This document shows, piece by piece, positions 14,881-22,561 of a stretch of 41,304 nt of DNA. A model generated the notes under the pieces. That model saw nothing but the letters and a program-made list of their open reading frames with translations. It had not been told where the DNA came from and searched no databases. Source of the DNA: Akkermansia muciniphila (GTDB lineage Bacteria > Verrucomicrobiota > Verrucomicrobiia > Verrucomicrobiales > Verrucomicrobiaceae); the NCBI GenBank assembly GCA_945882215.1, contig CAMCWM010000024.1, forward strand, positions 1 to 41,304. The letters run 5' to 3'. The position numbers were made by a program, and so were the translations under genes. Within the stretch, counting starts at the first letter, position 1. Every line of letters starts with the position of its first letter.

Positions 14881-15195
14881 ATGCCCGGACGCAAATCATT
14901 CGACTGCCTCAGCGCCATGCGCGCGCTGGGCGAGCCGACGCGCCTGCGCCTCGTGCGCCAGCTGATCGCCGGGGCGAAGCCCGTGACCGAGCTGTGCGAC
15001 ACGCTCCACGTCACGCCCTACAACGTCTCCAAGCACCTCCGTGTTCTCAAAGAGGCCGGTCTGCTCGAAGTCGAGAAACAAGGCCAGCAGCGCATCTACG
15101 CCCTCGCCGCCGCGTTTCGCGAAAAGCTGTCAAACAACGCGAAAACTCTCGACCTCGGCTGCTGCCAGTTTCATTTCGACAAGCTGCCGGAGTAG
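14881..15195 (+). CDS. ArsR/SmtB-family winged-helix regulator (second copy)
   Basis: This 104-residue repressor-type protein has ALGEPTRLRLVRQLI at 15-29 and a recognition helix in VTPYNVSKHLRVLKEAG (44-60). It lacks the CVCDL arsenite site of the first ArsR. Cysteines are Cys9, Cys39 (TELCD) and the C-terminal pair Cys94-Cys95 followed by QFHFD, so its ligand may be a different metal or may use the C-terminal CC and His. ATG 14881 is chosen because the region upstream contains the operator and has only a TTG start. It is divergent from cobW and shares the 22-bp inverted repeat. It could bind all three sites or only this one. Confidence 0.88.
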   Translation: MPGRKSFDCLSAMRALGEPTRLRLVRQLIAGAKPVTELCDTLHVTPYNVSKHLRVLKEAGLLEVEKQGQQRIYALAAAFREKLSNNAKTLDLGCCQFHFDKLPE

Positions 15196-15306
15196 CGGTG
15201 GAGGCGCGTCAAGGCGGCTACGCCGTCAAGTTGAGTCAAGATGGTCAAGAGTCGTGCGTTAAGACATCCCGCCACCTTATTGATCTTTGCCCCCTTGACC
15301 CTCCCC

Positions 15307-16977
15307 ATGATCCGCGCCGCCTTTTTTCTCTTCGCCCTTTGCCCTTCGCTCTTCGCGGCATCGAAACCCAACGTCCTGCTCATCTGCGTCGATGACTTGA
15401 AGCCGTTGCTCGGCTGCTATGGCGACAAAATCGTCAAATCACCGAACATTGACCGGCTCGCGGCGCGCGGCGTGTTGTTTGAGAAGGCGTTTTGCAACCA
15501 GGCGGTGTGCTCGCCGTCGCGAAATGCGCTCACGACCGGTTTGCGGCCGCAGACGCTGGGGATTTACGATCTGCCGACCAATTTCCGCAAAAGCGTGCCG
15601 GATGCAGTGACACTGCCACAGTACTTCAAGGCGAACGGCTACCGCGCCGAGGGCCTCGGCAAAATCTTCCACGTCGGCCATGGCAACGTGAACGACGAGG
15701 CCTCGTGGAGCGTGCCGCATTACAGCCCGAGGACGATCAGCTACGCGCTAAAGGAGAACAACCCGCCGGAATCGACACGTGAGCAGGCGTTGTTTGAAAA
15801 CAAGAAGGAGGCCTGGAAACTGCCGCGTGGTGCTCCGACGGAAAACGCCGATGTGCCGGACAATCGCTACGGCGACGGCATGATCGCCGACGAGGCCATC
15901 AAGCGCCTCGAAGGGGCCAAAGCGAAGCCAGACGAGCCGTTTTTCCTCGCCGTCGGTTTTTTGAAGCCGCATCTGCCTTTTGTGGCACCGAAGAAGTATT
16001 GGGACCTCTACGATCCCGCGTCCTTCAAGCTGCCGGAACTGCAAAAAGCCCCCGAAGGAGCGCCGGACTTCGCTCCGAGCACTTGGGGCGAGCTGCGCCA
16101 ATACAAAGACATGCCCGAAAAGGGCCCTGTGACGAAGGAACAGGCGCTTCACCTCATCCATGGCTACCACGCGGCCACGAGCTACATGGACGCGCAGCTC
16201 GGCAAGGTGCTCGATGCTCTCGAAGCTAATGGCTTCGCTGAAAACACCATCATCGTGCTGTGGGGCGACCACGGCTGGCATCTCGGCGACCACGGCATGT
16301 GGTGCAAACACACGAACTACGAGCAGGCGGCACGCATCCCGTTGATTGTCGCGGCACCGGACATCGCAGGCGGCCAACGCACGCAGGCGCTCGTGGAGAC
16401 GGTGGACATTTATCCCACACTTGCTGAACTCGCCTCCCTGCCTGCTCCCGCGAAACTCGACGGTCGCAGTTTCGTCTCTGTTTTGAAGAATCCGGCCACC
16501 AACACGCGTGATCATGCCATCCACGTCTATCCACGCAGCGCCGGTTTGATCGGCCGTGCCATCCGCACACAGCGGCATCGTCTCGTCGAGTGGAAAAAGC
16601 CCGGCGAGGCTCCTGAAACGGCGATCCTCGAACTCTACGACTACGAGGCCGATCCAGTCGAAACGAAGAACCTCGCCGCCGAGCAGCCCGAAGTCGTCGC
16701 CGAGCTGCGCAAGCTGCTCGCCACGCATCCCGAGGCCAGGCCGCAGATCAGCAACAAGCCCGAGCCGAAGAAAGCCGATACCAAGAAGAGCTCGAAACAG
16801 GATCGTGGAACCGCCTTTGACAAACGAGACACGAACAAGGACGGCCAGCTCACCCAGGAGGAATTTCTCGTCAATCAACCCGACCCCAACGAGGCCCCCA
16901 AACGTTTTCCAATTTTCGACAAAGACGGCAACGGCACCCTGAGCCGCGAGGAATACATCAAGGGCGGGAAGAAGTGA
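15307..16977 (+). CDS. Secreted iduronate-2-sulfatase-like sulfatase with C-terminal EF-hands
   Basis: The 556-residue protein has a signal peptide (about 1-18), Asp29-Asp30 in VDDLKPLLGCYGD, CSPSR from Cys68 (formylglycine site) and DHGWHLGDHGMW, the pattern of iduronate-2-sulfatase-type enzymes. After the catalytic domain and a Lys/Pro-rich linker (about 485-503) come two EF-hand loops, at about 507-518 (DTNKDGQLTQEE) and 538-549 (DKDGNGTLSREE). Each has regular Asp/Asn/Glu calcium ligands. The EF-hands may stabilise the enzyme or link it to a matrix; this is inference. ATG 15307 is used because it begins the signal peptide. The gene converges on the AraC gene 9 bp away. The 111 bp before it show no clear regulatory element. 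Confidence 0.9.
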   Translation: MIRAAFFLFALCPSLFAASKPNVLLICVDDLKPLLGCYGDKIVKSPNIDRLAARGVLFEKAFCNQAVCSPSRNALTTGLRPQTLGIYDLPTNFRKSVPDAVTLPQYFKANGYRAEGLGKIFHVGHGNVNDEASWSVPHYSPRTISYALKENNPPESTREQALFENKKEAWKLPRGAPTENADVPDNRYGDGMIADEAIKRLEGAKAKPDEPFFLAVGFLKPHLPFVAPKKYWDLYDPASFKLPELQKAPEGAPDFAPSTWGELRQYKDMPEKGPVTKEQALHLIHGYHAATSYMDAQLGKVLDALEANGFAENTIIVLWGDHGWHLGDHGMWCKHTNYEQAARIPLIVAAPDIAGGQRTQALVETVDIYPTLAELASLPAPAKLDGRSFVSVLKNPATNTRDHAIHVYPRSAGLIGRAIRTQRHRLVEWKKPGEAPETAILELYDYEADPVETKNLAAEQPEVVAELRKLLATHPEARPQISNKPEPKKADTKKSSKQDRGTAFDKRDTNKDGQLTQEEFLVNQPDPNEAPKRFPIFDKDGNGTLSREEYIKGGKK

Positions 16978-16986
16978 CCTCCTTGA

Positions 16987-17856
16987 CTACGCCGCCTCCA
17001 TTCCACCCGCCCGATACACGGACGGCGAGACGCCCACCTGCCGCCGAAACCACGCCGTGAAGTGCGAAGCGTGCCGGAAGCCCAGCTCGAAGGCGATTTC
17101 CTTCAGCGTGCCGCTTCCCGCGAGCACACGCTCCCGCGCCACGTCGAGCCGACGCTTCTCCAAGTAGCGGCGCAGACTCGTACCGAGCTGCTGTTGCAGC
17201 AGTTGATCGGCACGACGAAGGCCCAAACCGAAGCCCGGCGGCAAACTCGGTGTCGTTTGATCGAGCGGACGCGTGTCCAGCCAGGCGATGAGCTGCTCCA
17301 CGCGGCCTCGACGCCCTTTCGCGGCCACACGCGATTCCGGCTCGATGCCGTTTTGATGCAGCGCCGCGCTCCAAACTGCGAACCAATCCAAAAACGCCGC
17401 CTCATGCGCCGACCACGTCGCCAGCGCCTGCGTGGCGGGCTTCACCGCCTCGCGAAACGACACCGCCTTGCGCCCGCGATGCACGCGGCGGAAGAGTTCG
17501 AGCGTCGCCGCACGCAGTGGAGCCGATTTCGCGGTAAAATTCAGCCCACGCCGAAACACCGACCGCTCATCCGGCCACTGGCAGCGAAAACCGACCGAGA
17601 GCAGCCGCGTTCCCGACGCAAACCAATGCTGCCGCGGCCCTGGAGCCGAGAAAAATGCCTCGCCGCGCTTCACGACAAACTCTTTCCCACCCGCACGAAT
17701 CCGTCCGCTGCCCTGCTCGACAAAAAACACACCCGCCGGCACCGGAATCTCCGCCGACCAAACCCCGCACACCGGCACCGCCCCGCGATACGCCCACAGC
17801 CACTCCCAGCGCAGGCTGCGCCAGGCATCGGCAGTGAATTCAGGTGGTCGGGGCAT
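16987..17856 (-). CDS. AraC-family transcriptional regulator
   Basis: The 289-residue protein has an N-terminal cupin-like sensor region (about 30-95, with GVFFVEQGSG and APGPRQHWF) and a C-terminal double helix-turn-helix of the AraC type (about 190-283, ending GTLKEIAFELGFRHASHFTAWFRRQVGVSPSVYR). Such regulators often respond to sugars and activate adjacent genes. It is divergent from the large secreted protein at 17927, with 70 bp between starts, so that gene is the natural target. ATG 17856 is preferred; an in-frame ATG at 17880 would add eight residues. It converges on the EF-hand sulfatase. The ligand is unknown. Confidence 0.88.
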   Translation of the reverse strand: MPRPPEFTADAWRSLRWEWLWAYRGAVPVCGVWSAEIPVPAGVFFVEQGSGRIRAGGKEFVVKRGEAFFSAPGPRQHWFASGTRLLSVGFRCQWPDERSVFRRGLNFTAKSAPLRAATLELFRRVHRGRKAVSFREAVKPATQALATWSAHEAAFLDWFAVWSAALHQNGIEPESRVAAKGRRGRVEQLIAWLDTRPLDQTTPSLPPGFGLGLRRADQLLQQQLGTSLRRYLEKRRLDVARERVLAGSGTLKEIAFELGFRHASHFTAWFRRQVGVSPSVYRAGGMEAA

Positions 17857-17926
17857 GTGTAAGTGATTTCCGTTTAGCATAACACACGGCGGTTGTCTGC
17901 CCTGCCGACTCTGCTTTGCTGCCCGG

Positions 17927-20266
17927 ATGAAGCCCAACCTTCTGCTTTCCGTGTTTTCCGCGTGTTCCGTAGGCCTGCTCAGTGCGCAGGAGCCGCGCAG
18001 CATCAGCGGCATCTACCCTTCGCTCGCCATGTTCAACGACGAGGGAGAGTGCGGCACGGGCGCGGTGGTGCCGTGGGCGGACCGGCTGTGGGTCATCACG
18101 TATGGGCCGCATCTGCCCTTTGGATCGAGCGACAGGCTCTACGAGATCACGCCGGAGCTGACGCAAATCGTGCGACCAGAAAGCGTCGGCGGCACACCGG
18201 CGAACCGCATGATTCATCCCGAGTCGCAGCAGCTTTTCATCGGGCCATACATCATCGACGCCGAACGCAAAGTGCGAGTCATCCCGCCCTACATCATGCC
18301 GGGCCGTCTCACCGGCAATGCGCGGCACCTCACCGATCCCGCGGGCAAGATCTACTACGCCACGATGGAGGAAGGGCTTTACGAGGTGGATGTGAAGTCA
18401 CTGGCCGTGAAAAACCTCATCCGTGACGGCAACGGCGTCAAAAAGGGCTTCAAAGTCGAAACGCAGCTTTCGAATCTGAACTCAGAGTTGCCCGGCTATC
18501 ACGGCAAAGGTCTGTATTCGAGCCAAGGCCGACTCATTTACGCCAACAACGGCGACCGCGACAAACGCGTGCTCACCGATCCCACCACGCCCAGCGGTGC
18601 CCTCGGCGAATGGACCGGCAGCGGCGACTGGCAGCTCGTGCGGCGGAACCAATTCACTGAAGTCACCGGCCCCGGAGGCATCAGCGGTAGCGATGCGAAC
18701 GCCCCGTTGTGGAGCATCGGCTGGGATGCGAAGTCGCTCATCCTCATGCTGCTCGATGGTGGCAAATGGCAATCGTTTCGCCTGCCAAAGGTCAGCCACA
18801 GCTACGACGGCGCCCACGGCTGGAACACCGAGTGGCCGCGCATCCGCAACATCGGCGAAGAAAACCTGCTCATGACGATGCACGGTGCCTTCTGGAGCTT
18901 CCCAAAGACCTTCTCCGCTACGAACACGAACGGCATCCGCGCCCGCAGCGCTTACATGAAAGTCATCGGCGACTTCACCCGCTGGAACGACCGCCTTGTC
19001 TTCGGCTGCGATGATTCGGCGAAGTCCGAGTTTCTCAACAAGCGCAAAGTCAAAGGCGGTATCGACAGCGTGGGCCAGTCACAGAGCAACCTGTGGTTCA
19101 CCAGCCCCGACACGCCAGACAAGCTCGGCCCCGCACACGCCAGCGGCGCGGTGTGGCTGCATGAGAGTGTGACGAAGGGGCAGAAGGGGGAGCCTTTTCT
19201 GATCGCAGGCTGGAAGCATCGTAGCCTGTGGGTCATCAACCATGTGACAGGCGAGTCGGCTCGCACAGATCTGACGAGCGACGATGACTGGCTGCGCACC
19301 GAGGCTGGAGCCGACTCCAAAGACTTCAGCGTGCTCATCACGCTCACCAACGGCGATTCACGAGGAACCGAGCCCGACGCGATTTTTGACGGCATCGCCC
19401 GCATTGGCGATGAAAACGCTCAAACCGGCCTTTTCCGGCCACGCGGCGAAAACAAGCGCACGCTGAGTTTCGCGACGAAAGACGGCTACTTCGAGCTGGG
19501 AGCCGATTTGGCCCTCAAACGCGTCGAAGACGCCAAAGCGAAGGCTTTTGTCGAAAAGGCTGTCGCCCTGCCGAAGAACGTCATCACGCTCGACGAGGCC
19601 AGCGTGCTCGTCGTCGATGATCGCGGCCGTCGCTGGCGCTTGCCGCGTGCATCAAAGGCCTACGATGCCGCCACAAAGGCCGGCGAGCTGCGCATCTGCC
19701 GCGAGGTCGCCACCGAGCGCGACATGCTCAGCGCCTGCGGCACCTTCTTCGAGCTGCCCGCCGAAAACGCCGATGGTTTCGCGAAGATCCGGCCCATCTG
19801 CTCGCACGATCTGCGCGTGACCGACTTCGGCGGCTATCGCGGCCTGTTTTTGATGAGCGGCATCAAAACCGATGCCAAGGCCAGCGACCACATCCTCCGC
19901 AGCGACGACGGCAAGGCCGCCCTCTGGGCCGGAGCCATCGACGATCTCTGGAAGCTCGGCAAACCCCGCGGCGAAGGCGGACCGTGGAAGAACACGAAGG
20001 TCAAACCCGGCCAGAAGAGCGACCCGTATCTCATGTGGGCCTACGATCAGCGCACGCTCACCCTCAGCCACGACCAAAACGAGCCCGTGAGCTTCCACAT
20101 CGAGCTCGACCTCACTGGCACTGGCCTTTGGGTGACCTACCAGCACCGCGAAGTCTCTCCCGGCGAAGCCACGAGCCTGACCTTCGAACCTGCGGTGCAG
20201 GCACGGTGGATGCGTGTGACGACAAGCACGGCATGCACGGCGACGGCGCAGTTGAAGTATGAGTGA
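17927..20266 (+). CDS. Large secreted protein of unknown function, probable beta-propeller plus C-terminal jelly-roll-like region
   Basis: This 779-residue protein has a signal peptide (about 1-20, cleavage near LLSAQ). I do not recognise a named family. The body shows repeating segments of the kind seen in beta-propellers (for example DRLWVITYG, DRLYEITPE, GKIYYATMEEGLYEVD, GRLIYANNGD), with many Trp and Gly-Asp turns. The last 70 residues resemble a carbohydrate-binding beta-sandwich, ending in MRVTTSTACTATAQLKYE. There is no catalytic motif I can point to. It lies divergent to an AraC regulator, suggesting induction by a sugar, and its stop abuts the stop of the convergent hydroxylase gene with no gap. 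A role in glycan binding or breakdown is only a guess. Confidence 0.85.
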   Translation: MKPNLLLSVFSACSVGLLSAQEPRSISGIYPSLAMFNDEGECGTGAVVPWADRLWVITYGPHLPFGSSDRLYEITPELTQIVRPESVGGTPANRMIHPESQQLFIGPYIIDAERKVRVIPPYIMPGRLTGNARHLTDPAGKIYYATMEEGLYEVDVKSLAVKNLIRDGNGVKKGFKVETQLSNLNSELPGYHGKGLYSSQGRLIYANNGDRDKRVLTDPTTPSGALGEWTGSGDWQLVRRNQFTEVTGPGGISGSDANAPLWSIGWDAKSLILMLLDGGKWQSFRLPKVSHSYDGAHGWNTEWPRIRNIGEENLLMTMHGAFWSFPKTFSATNTNGIRARSAYMKVIGDFTRWNDRLVFGCDDSAKSEFLNKRKVKGGIDSVGQSQSNLWFTSPDTPDKLGPAHASGAVWLHESVTKGQKGEPFLIAGWKHRSLWVINHVTGESARTDLTSDDDWLRTEAGADSKDFSVLITLTNGDSRGTEPDAIFDGIARIGDENAQTGLFRPRGENKRTLSFATKDGYFELGADLALKRVEDAKAKAFVEKAVALPKNVITLDEASVLVVDDRGRRWRLPRASKAYDAATKAGELRICREVATERDMLSACGTFFELPAENADGFAKIRPICSHDLRVTDFGGYRGLFLMSGIKTDAKASDHILRSDDGKAALWAGAIDDLWKLGKPRGEGGPWKNTKVKPGQKSDPYLMWAYDQRTLTLSHDQNEPVSFHIELDLTGTGLWVTYQHREVSPGEATSLTFEPAVQARWMRVTTSTACTATAQLKYE

Positions 20267-21415
20267 TTATTTCTTCCGCCGGAACGGATAAAGAAACTGC
20301 TGCCAGTAGCCTTTGGGCACGGGATGACCGCCAATGCCGTAGCCGGAGGGCCAGCGGTTGTTTTCGGGCATGTGGTGGGTGCCGAAGATCTTGTCGAAGA
20401 GCGGGAAGTGAATGGCGAAGTTGACGTCGATCGCCTCTTTTTCGATGCCGTGATGCCAGTGGTGGAAGCGCGGCGTGACGAAGAACTTTTCCATGAAGCC
20501 GAGCCGCCAGCCGAGGTTTGAGTGCGCAAAGGTGGCAAAGAGATAAACGACGAGGACGTAGGCGTTCACTGCGGTCTGGCTGAAGCCGAGAAGGATCATC
20601 GGGAAGACCGTGGTGCCACGCAGGACGAGGATTTCGAGGAAGTGCATCCGCGCCCCAGCCATCCAATCCATGTGCTGGGCCGAGTGATGCACCGCATGGA
20701 AGCGCCACAGCGCCGGGATGCGATGAAACAGGCGATGCACCCAATACTGCACCAGATCCGTGAGAAACATGATGGAGACGAGCTGCACGAGGAAAGGCAG
20801 CGCGGCGACCCAGGCGCGAAATTCCGTCCATGACGTGAGTTTGAAGAGCATCTGCGCGGGCATGAAGCTCAGCCAGGTGAGCACCTGCACCAGCATGCTG
20901 CTGATGAGGTAGTAAAACAGGTCCTCGCGCCACTCGTAACGAAAGATGCCCTGGTCGGCCCGATTCGGGAACAGCGTTTCGAGCGGGATGAAGAGGAAGC
21001 CGGTAAAGAGCAGGCGCAGCACGAAGAAATCGAGGCCGAAATAGACCGGCGTGAGATCAGGGGCCACGGCGGAGGCAGACGTGCCGCCGAAGGTCACGGC
21101 CAGCAGCGTGGCGATCATTCCCGTCATGCCCAGTGCCTTGCTGGGGCGCAGAATGAGGTTCAGCAGCGAAAAAACGAACGCCAGGACCATGAGCACAAAC
21201 ATGCCAGTGCGAAACGCGGGATGCCCGATCACTCCGGCGTTTTCCCGCATGGTGAAGACGCCGGGGAAGCGCATCATCACCACACTGCCCAGCGCGGCGA
21301 GCCCGAACATCATGCCGAGCACGCCGCTGATCCAGCCGCTGCCGAATTTCCGCAGAGCGGGCGGTGCCTCGAGTTCACGACGAATCTTCAGACGGGTCTC
21401 GTGGAGCGGGTTCAT
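20267..21415 (-). CDS. Sterol desaturase / fatty acid hydroxylase family membrane protein
   Basis: This 382-residue integral membrane di-iron enzyme candidate has the diagnostic histidine clusters: HRLFH (227-231), HAVHH (240-244) and HHWHH (318-322). They match the HX3H...HX2HH...HX2HH pattern of the fatty acid hydroxylase superfamily. About six to eight hydrophobic segments surround them. The usual reaction is O2-dependent hydroxylation or desaturation of a lipid, with carotenoids and sterols as alternatives; the substrate is not inferable. The N-terminal 150 residues contain extra membrane segments beyond the minimal family domain. It is divergent from the RodZ-like gene (131 bp between starts). 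Confidence 0.9.
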   Translation of the reverse strand: MNPLHETRLKIRRELEAPPALRKFGSGWISGVLGMMFGLAALGSVVMMRFPGVFTMRENAGVIGHPAFRTGMFVLMVLAFVFSLLNLILRPSKALGMTGMIATLLAVTFGGTSASAVAPDLTPVYFGLDFFVLRLLFTGFLFIPLETLFPNRADQGIFRYEWREDLFYYLISSMLVQVLTWLSFMPAQMLFKLTSWTEFRAWVAALPFLVQLVSIMFLTDLVQYWVHRLFHRIPALWRFHAVHHSAQHMDWMAGARMHFLEILVLRGTTVFPMILLGFSQTAVNAYVLVVYLFATFAHSNLGWRLGFMEKFFVTPRFHHWHHGIEKEAIDVNFAIHFPLFDKIFGTHHMPENNRWPSGYGIGGHPVPKGYWQQFLYPFRRKK

Positions 21416-21546
21416 GGCTCGATTCTAGAATTGCTTGGTTTGATTACAAGAACTCTGGAATCTGGCGCCCGCTGTTTCGAGGGGGCTGCCCCGCGTGGTG
21501 AAAATTTTTCATCGCATAGCCCATCAAAGGTGTCACAGTCAAAACT

Positions 21547-22143
21547 ATGCCAGCCGCCTTTGGACAAAAGCTCATGGAAGCACGCGAATTGCGTGGCTTG
21601 TCGATTGAGGATGCATCGTTTGAAACGCGCATTCCGGTGCAGCGCCTGCGTCTGCTGGAGTCCGGCAACCTGGCAGCCTTCGGCAGCATGACGTACGCGC
21701 GTTCTTTCATCCGGCGGTACAGTGATTTTCTCGATGTGGATGCTTCGGACATACTGCAGGAGCTGCCCGAGGGCGTGCTGGGCGGCGAGCGTGATTATCG
21801 TTACCTGACACAGTCCCAAGGCCCCTGGCTGCGTGAAAGCGCGGCCAGTGTCGAGCGCATCACCGCGCCTGCTTCCAGTCGTGTGCGATCCATCAAATCG
21901 CCGCTTCCTGCTGCCATCGCGGTCTTTGTGCTGATCCTGGCCGGCACCGCCATGTGGGGCAAGCATGTGATGGACATGCGCCAGATGGTGGAACCTGCCG
22001 CGCTGAAGGCTCTGCCTGTGGAGGACGACGATGCCAAGTCCACACCCGCGACGGTCTCACCCGCCACAGTCGATACGACGCCTGTGAAAACCAAGCATGT
22101 GGATTTCCCAGTCTCGGTCCGCAAGGCAACCCCGGTGGATTGA
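21547..22143 (+). CDS. RodZ-like helix-turn-helix membrane protein
   Basis: The 198-residue protein has a cytoplasmic Xre/HTH_25-type helix-turn-helix at about 4-70 (FGQKLMEARELRGLSIEDAS through SFIRRYSDFL), a basic juxtamembrane stretch, one transmembrane helix (about 119-137) and a 60-residue Thr/Val/Pro-rich external tail. This is the RodZ architecture, in which the HTH binds MreB and helps cell-shape control, although no mreB is nearby and the periplasmic beta domain is short. Its TGA overlaps the next ATG (TGATG), so the following membrane protein is translationally coupled. Confidence 0.82.
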   Translation: MPAAFGQKLMEARELRGLSIEDASFETRIPVQRLRLLESGNLAAFGSMTYARSFIRRYSDFLDVDASDILQELPEGVLGGERDYRYLTQSQGPWLRESAASVERITAPASSRVRSIKSPLPAAIAVFVLILAGTAMWGKHVMDMRQMVEPAALKALPVEDDDAKSTPATVSPATVDTTPVKTKHVDFPVSVRKATPVD

Positions 22144-22493
22144 TGCCCATGCCCGCGCCTGACTCCATTCCTGCAAAATCACCGTGGTGGCTGGAATCGC
22201 TGCTTTGGTCTCTTGGCATCACCGTGGCAGTCGGCATCGCCGCGTATGTAAATGAGACTGTGCGTGAGGTCTTGATGCAGGGCCTGGCCTATCTCTTTGC
22301 CTTCATGACCACGCCGTTCATCCTCGAGGCCACGGCGGCTTTTGTGGGTTTGTGCGTCGTCATCGCCATCAACAACCGCCGCCTCGAGCGCGAAGGTGAT
22401 GGCTGGGTGGAGATGGAAGTCAAGCAGCCCACGGAGGAGAAAGATCCGCCCGCCGCTGGACAGGAATCTGCGGCCAAAGCCTCCGAGGTCTGA
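22143..22493 (+). CDS. Small two-helix membrane protein coupled to the RodZ-like gene
   Basis: The 116-residue protein has two hydrophobic helices (about 17-36 and 60-77) and a charged, Glu/Lys-rich cytoplasmic tail. No family is recognised. The ATG overlaps the stop of the RodZ-like gene by one base (TGATG), which strongly suggests joint expression and possibly a physical partner. The frame is open further upstream inside the preceding gene, but that part would be a shadow of the RodZ-like reading frame. Function unknown. Confidence 0.75.
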   Translation: MPMPAPDSIPAKSPWWLESLLWSLGITVAVGIAAYVNETVREVLMQGLAYLFAFMTTPFILEATAAFVGLCVVIAINNRRLEREGDGWVEMEVKQPTEEKDPPAAGQESAAKASEV

Positions 22494-22561
22494 ATCTAAC
22501 TGGCCGTAGGGGCGTCCATGTTTCATCTTTCGGTCCTTCCGAACGTGAACCTCAAGCCTGC

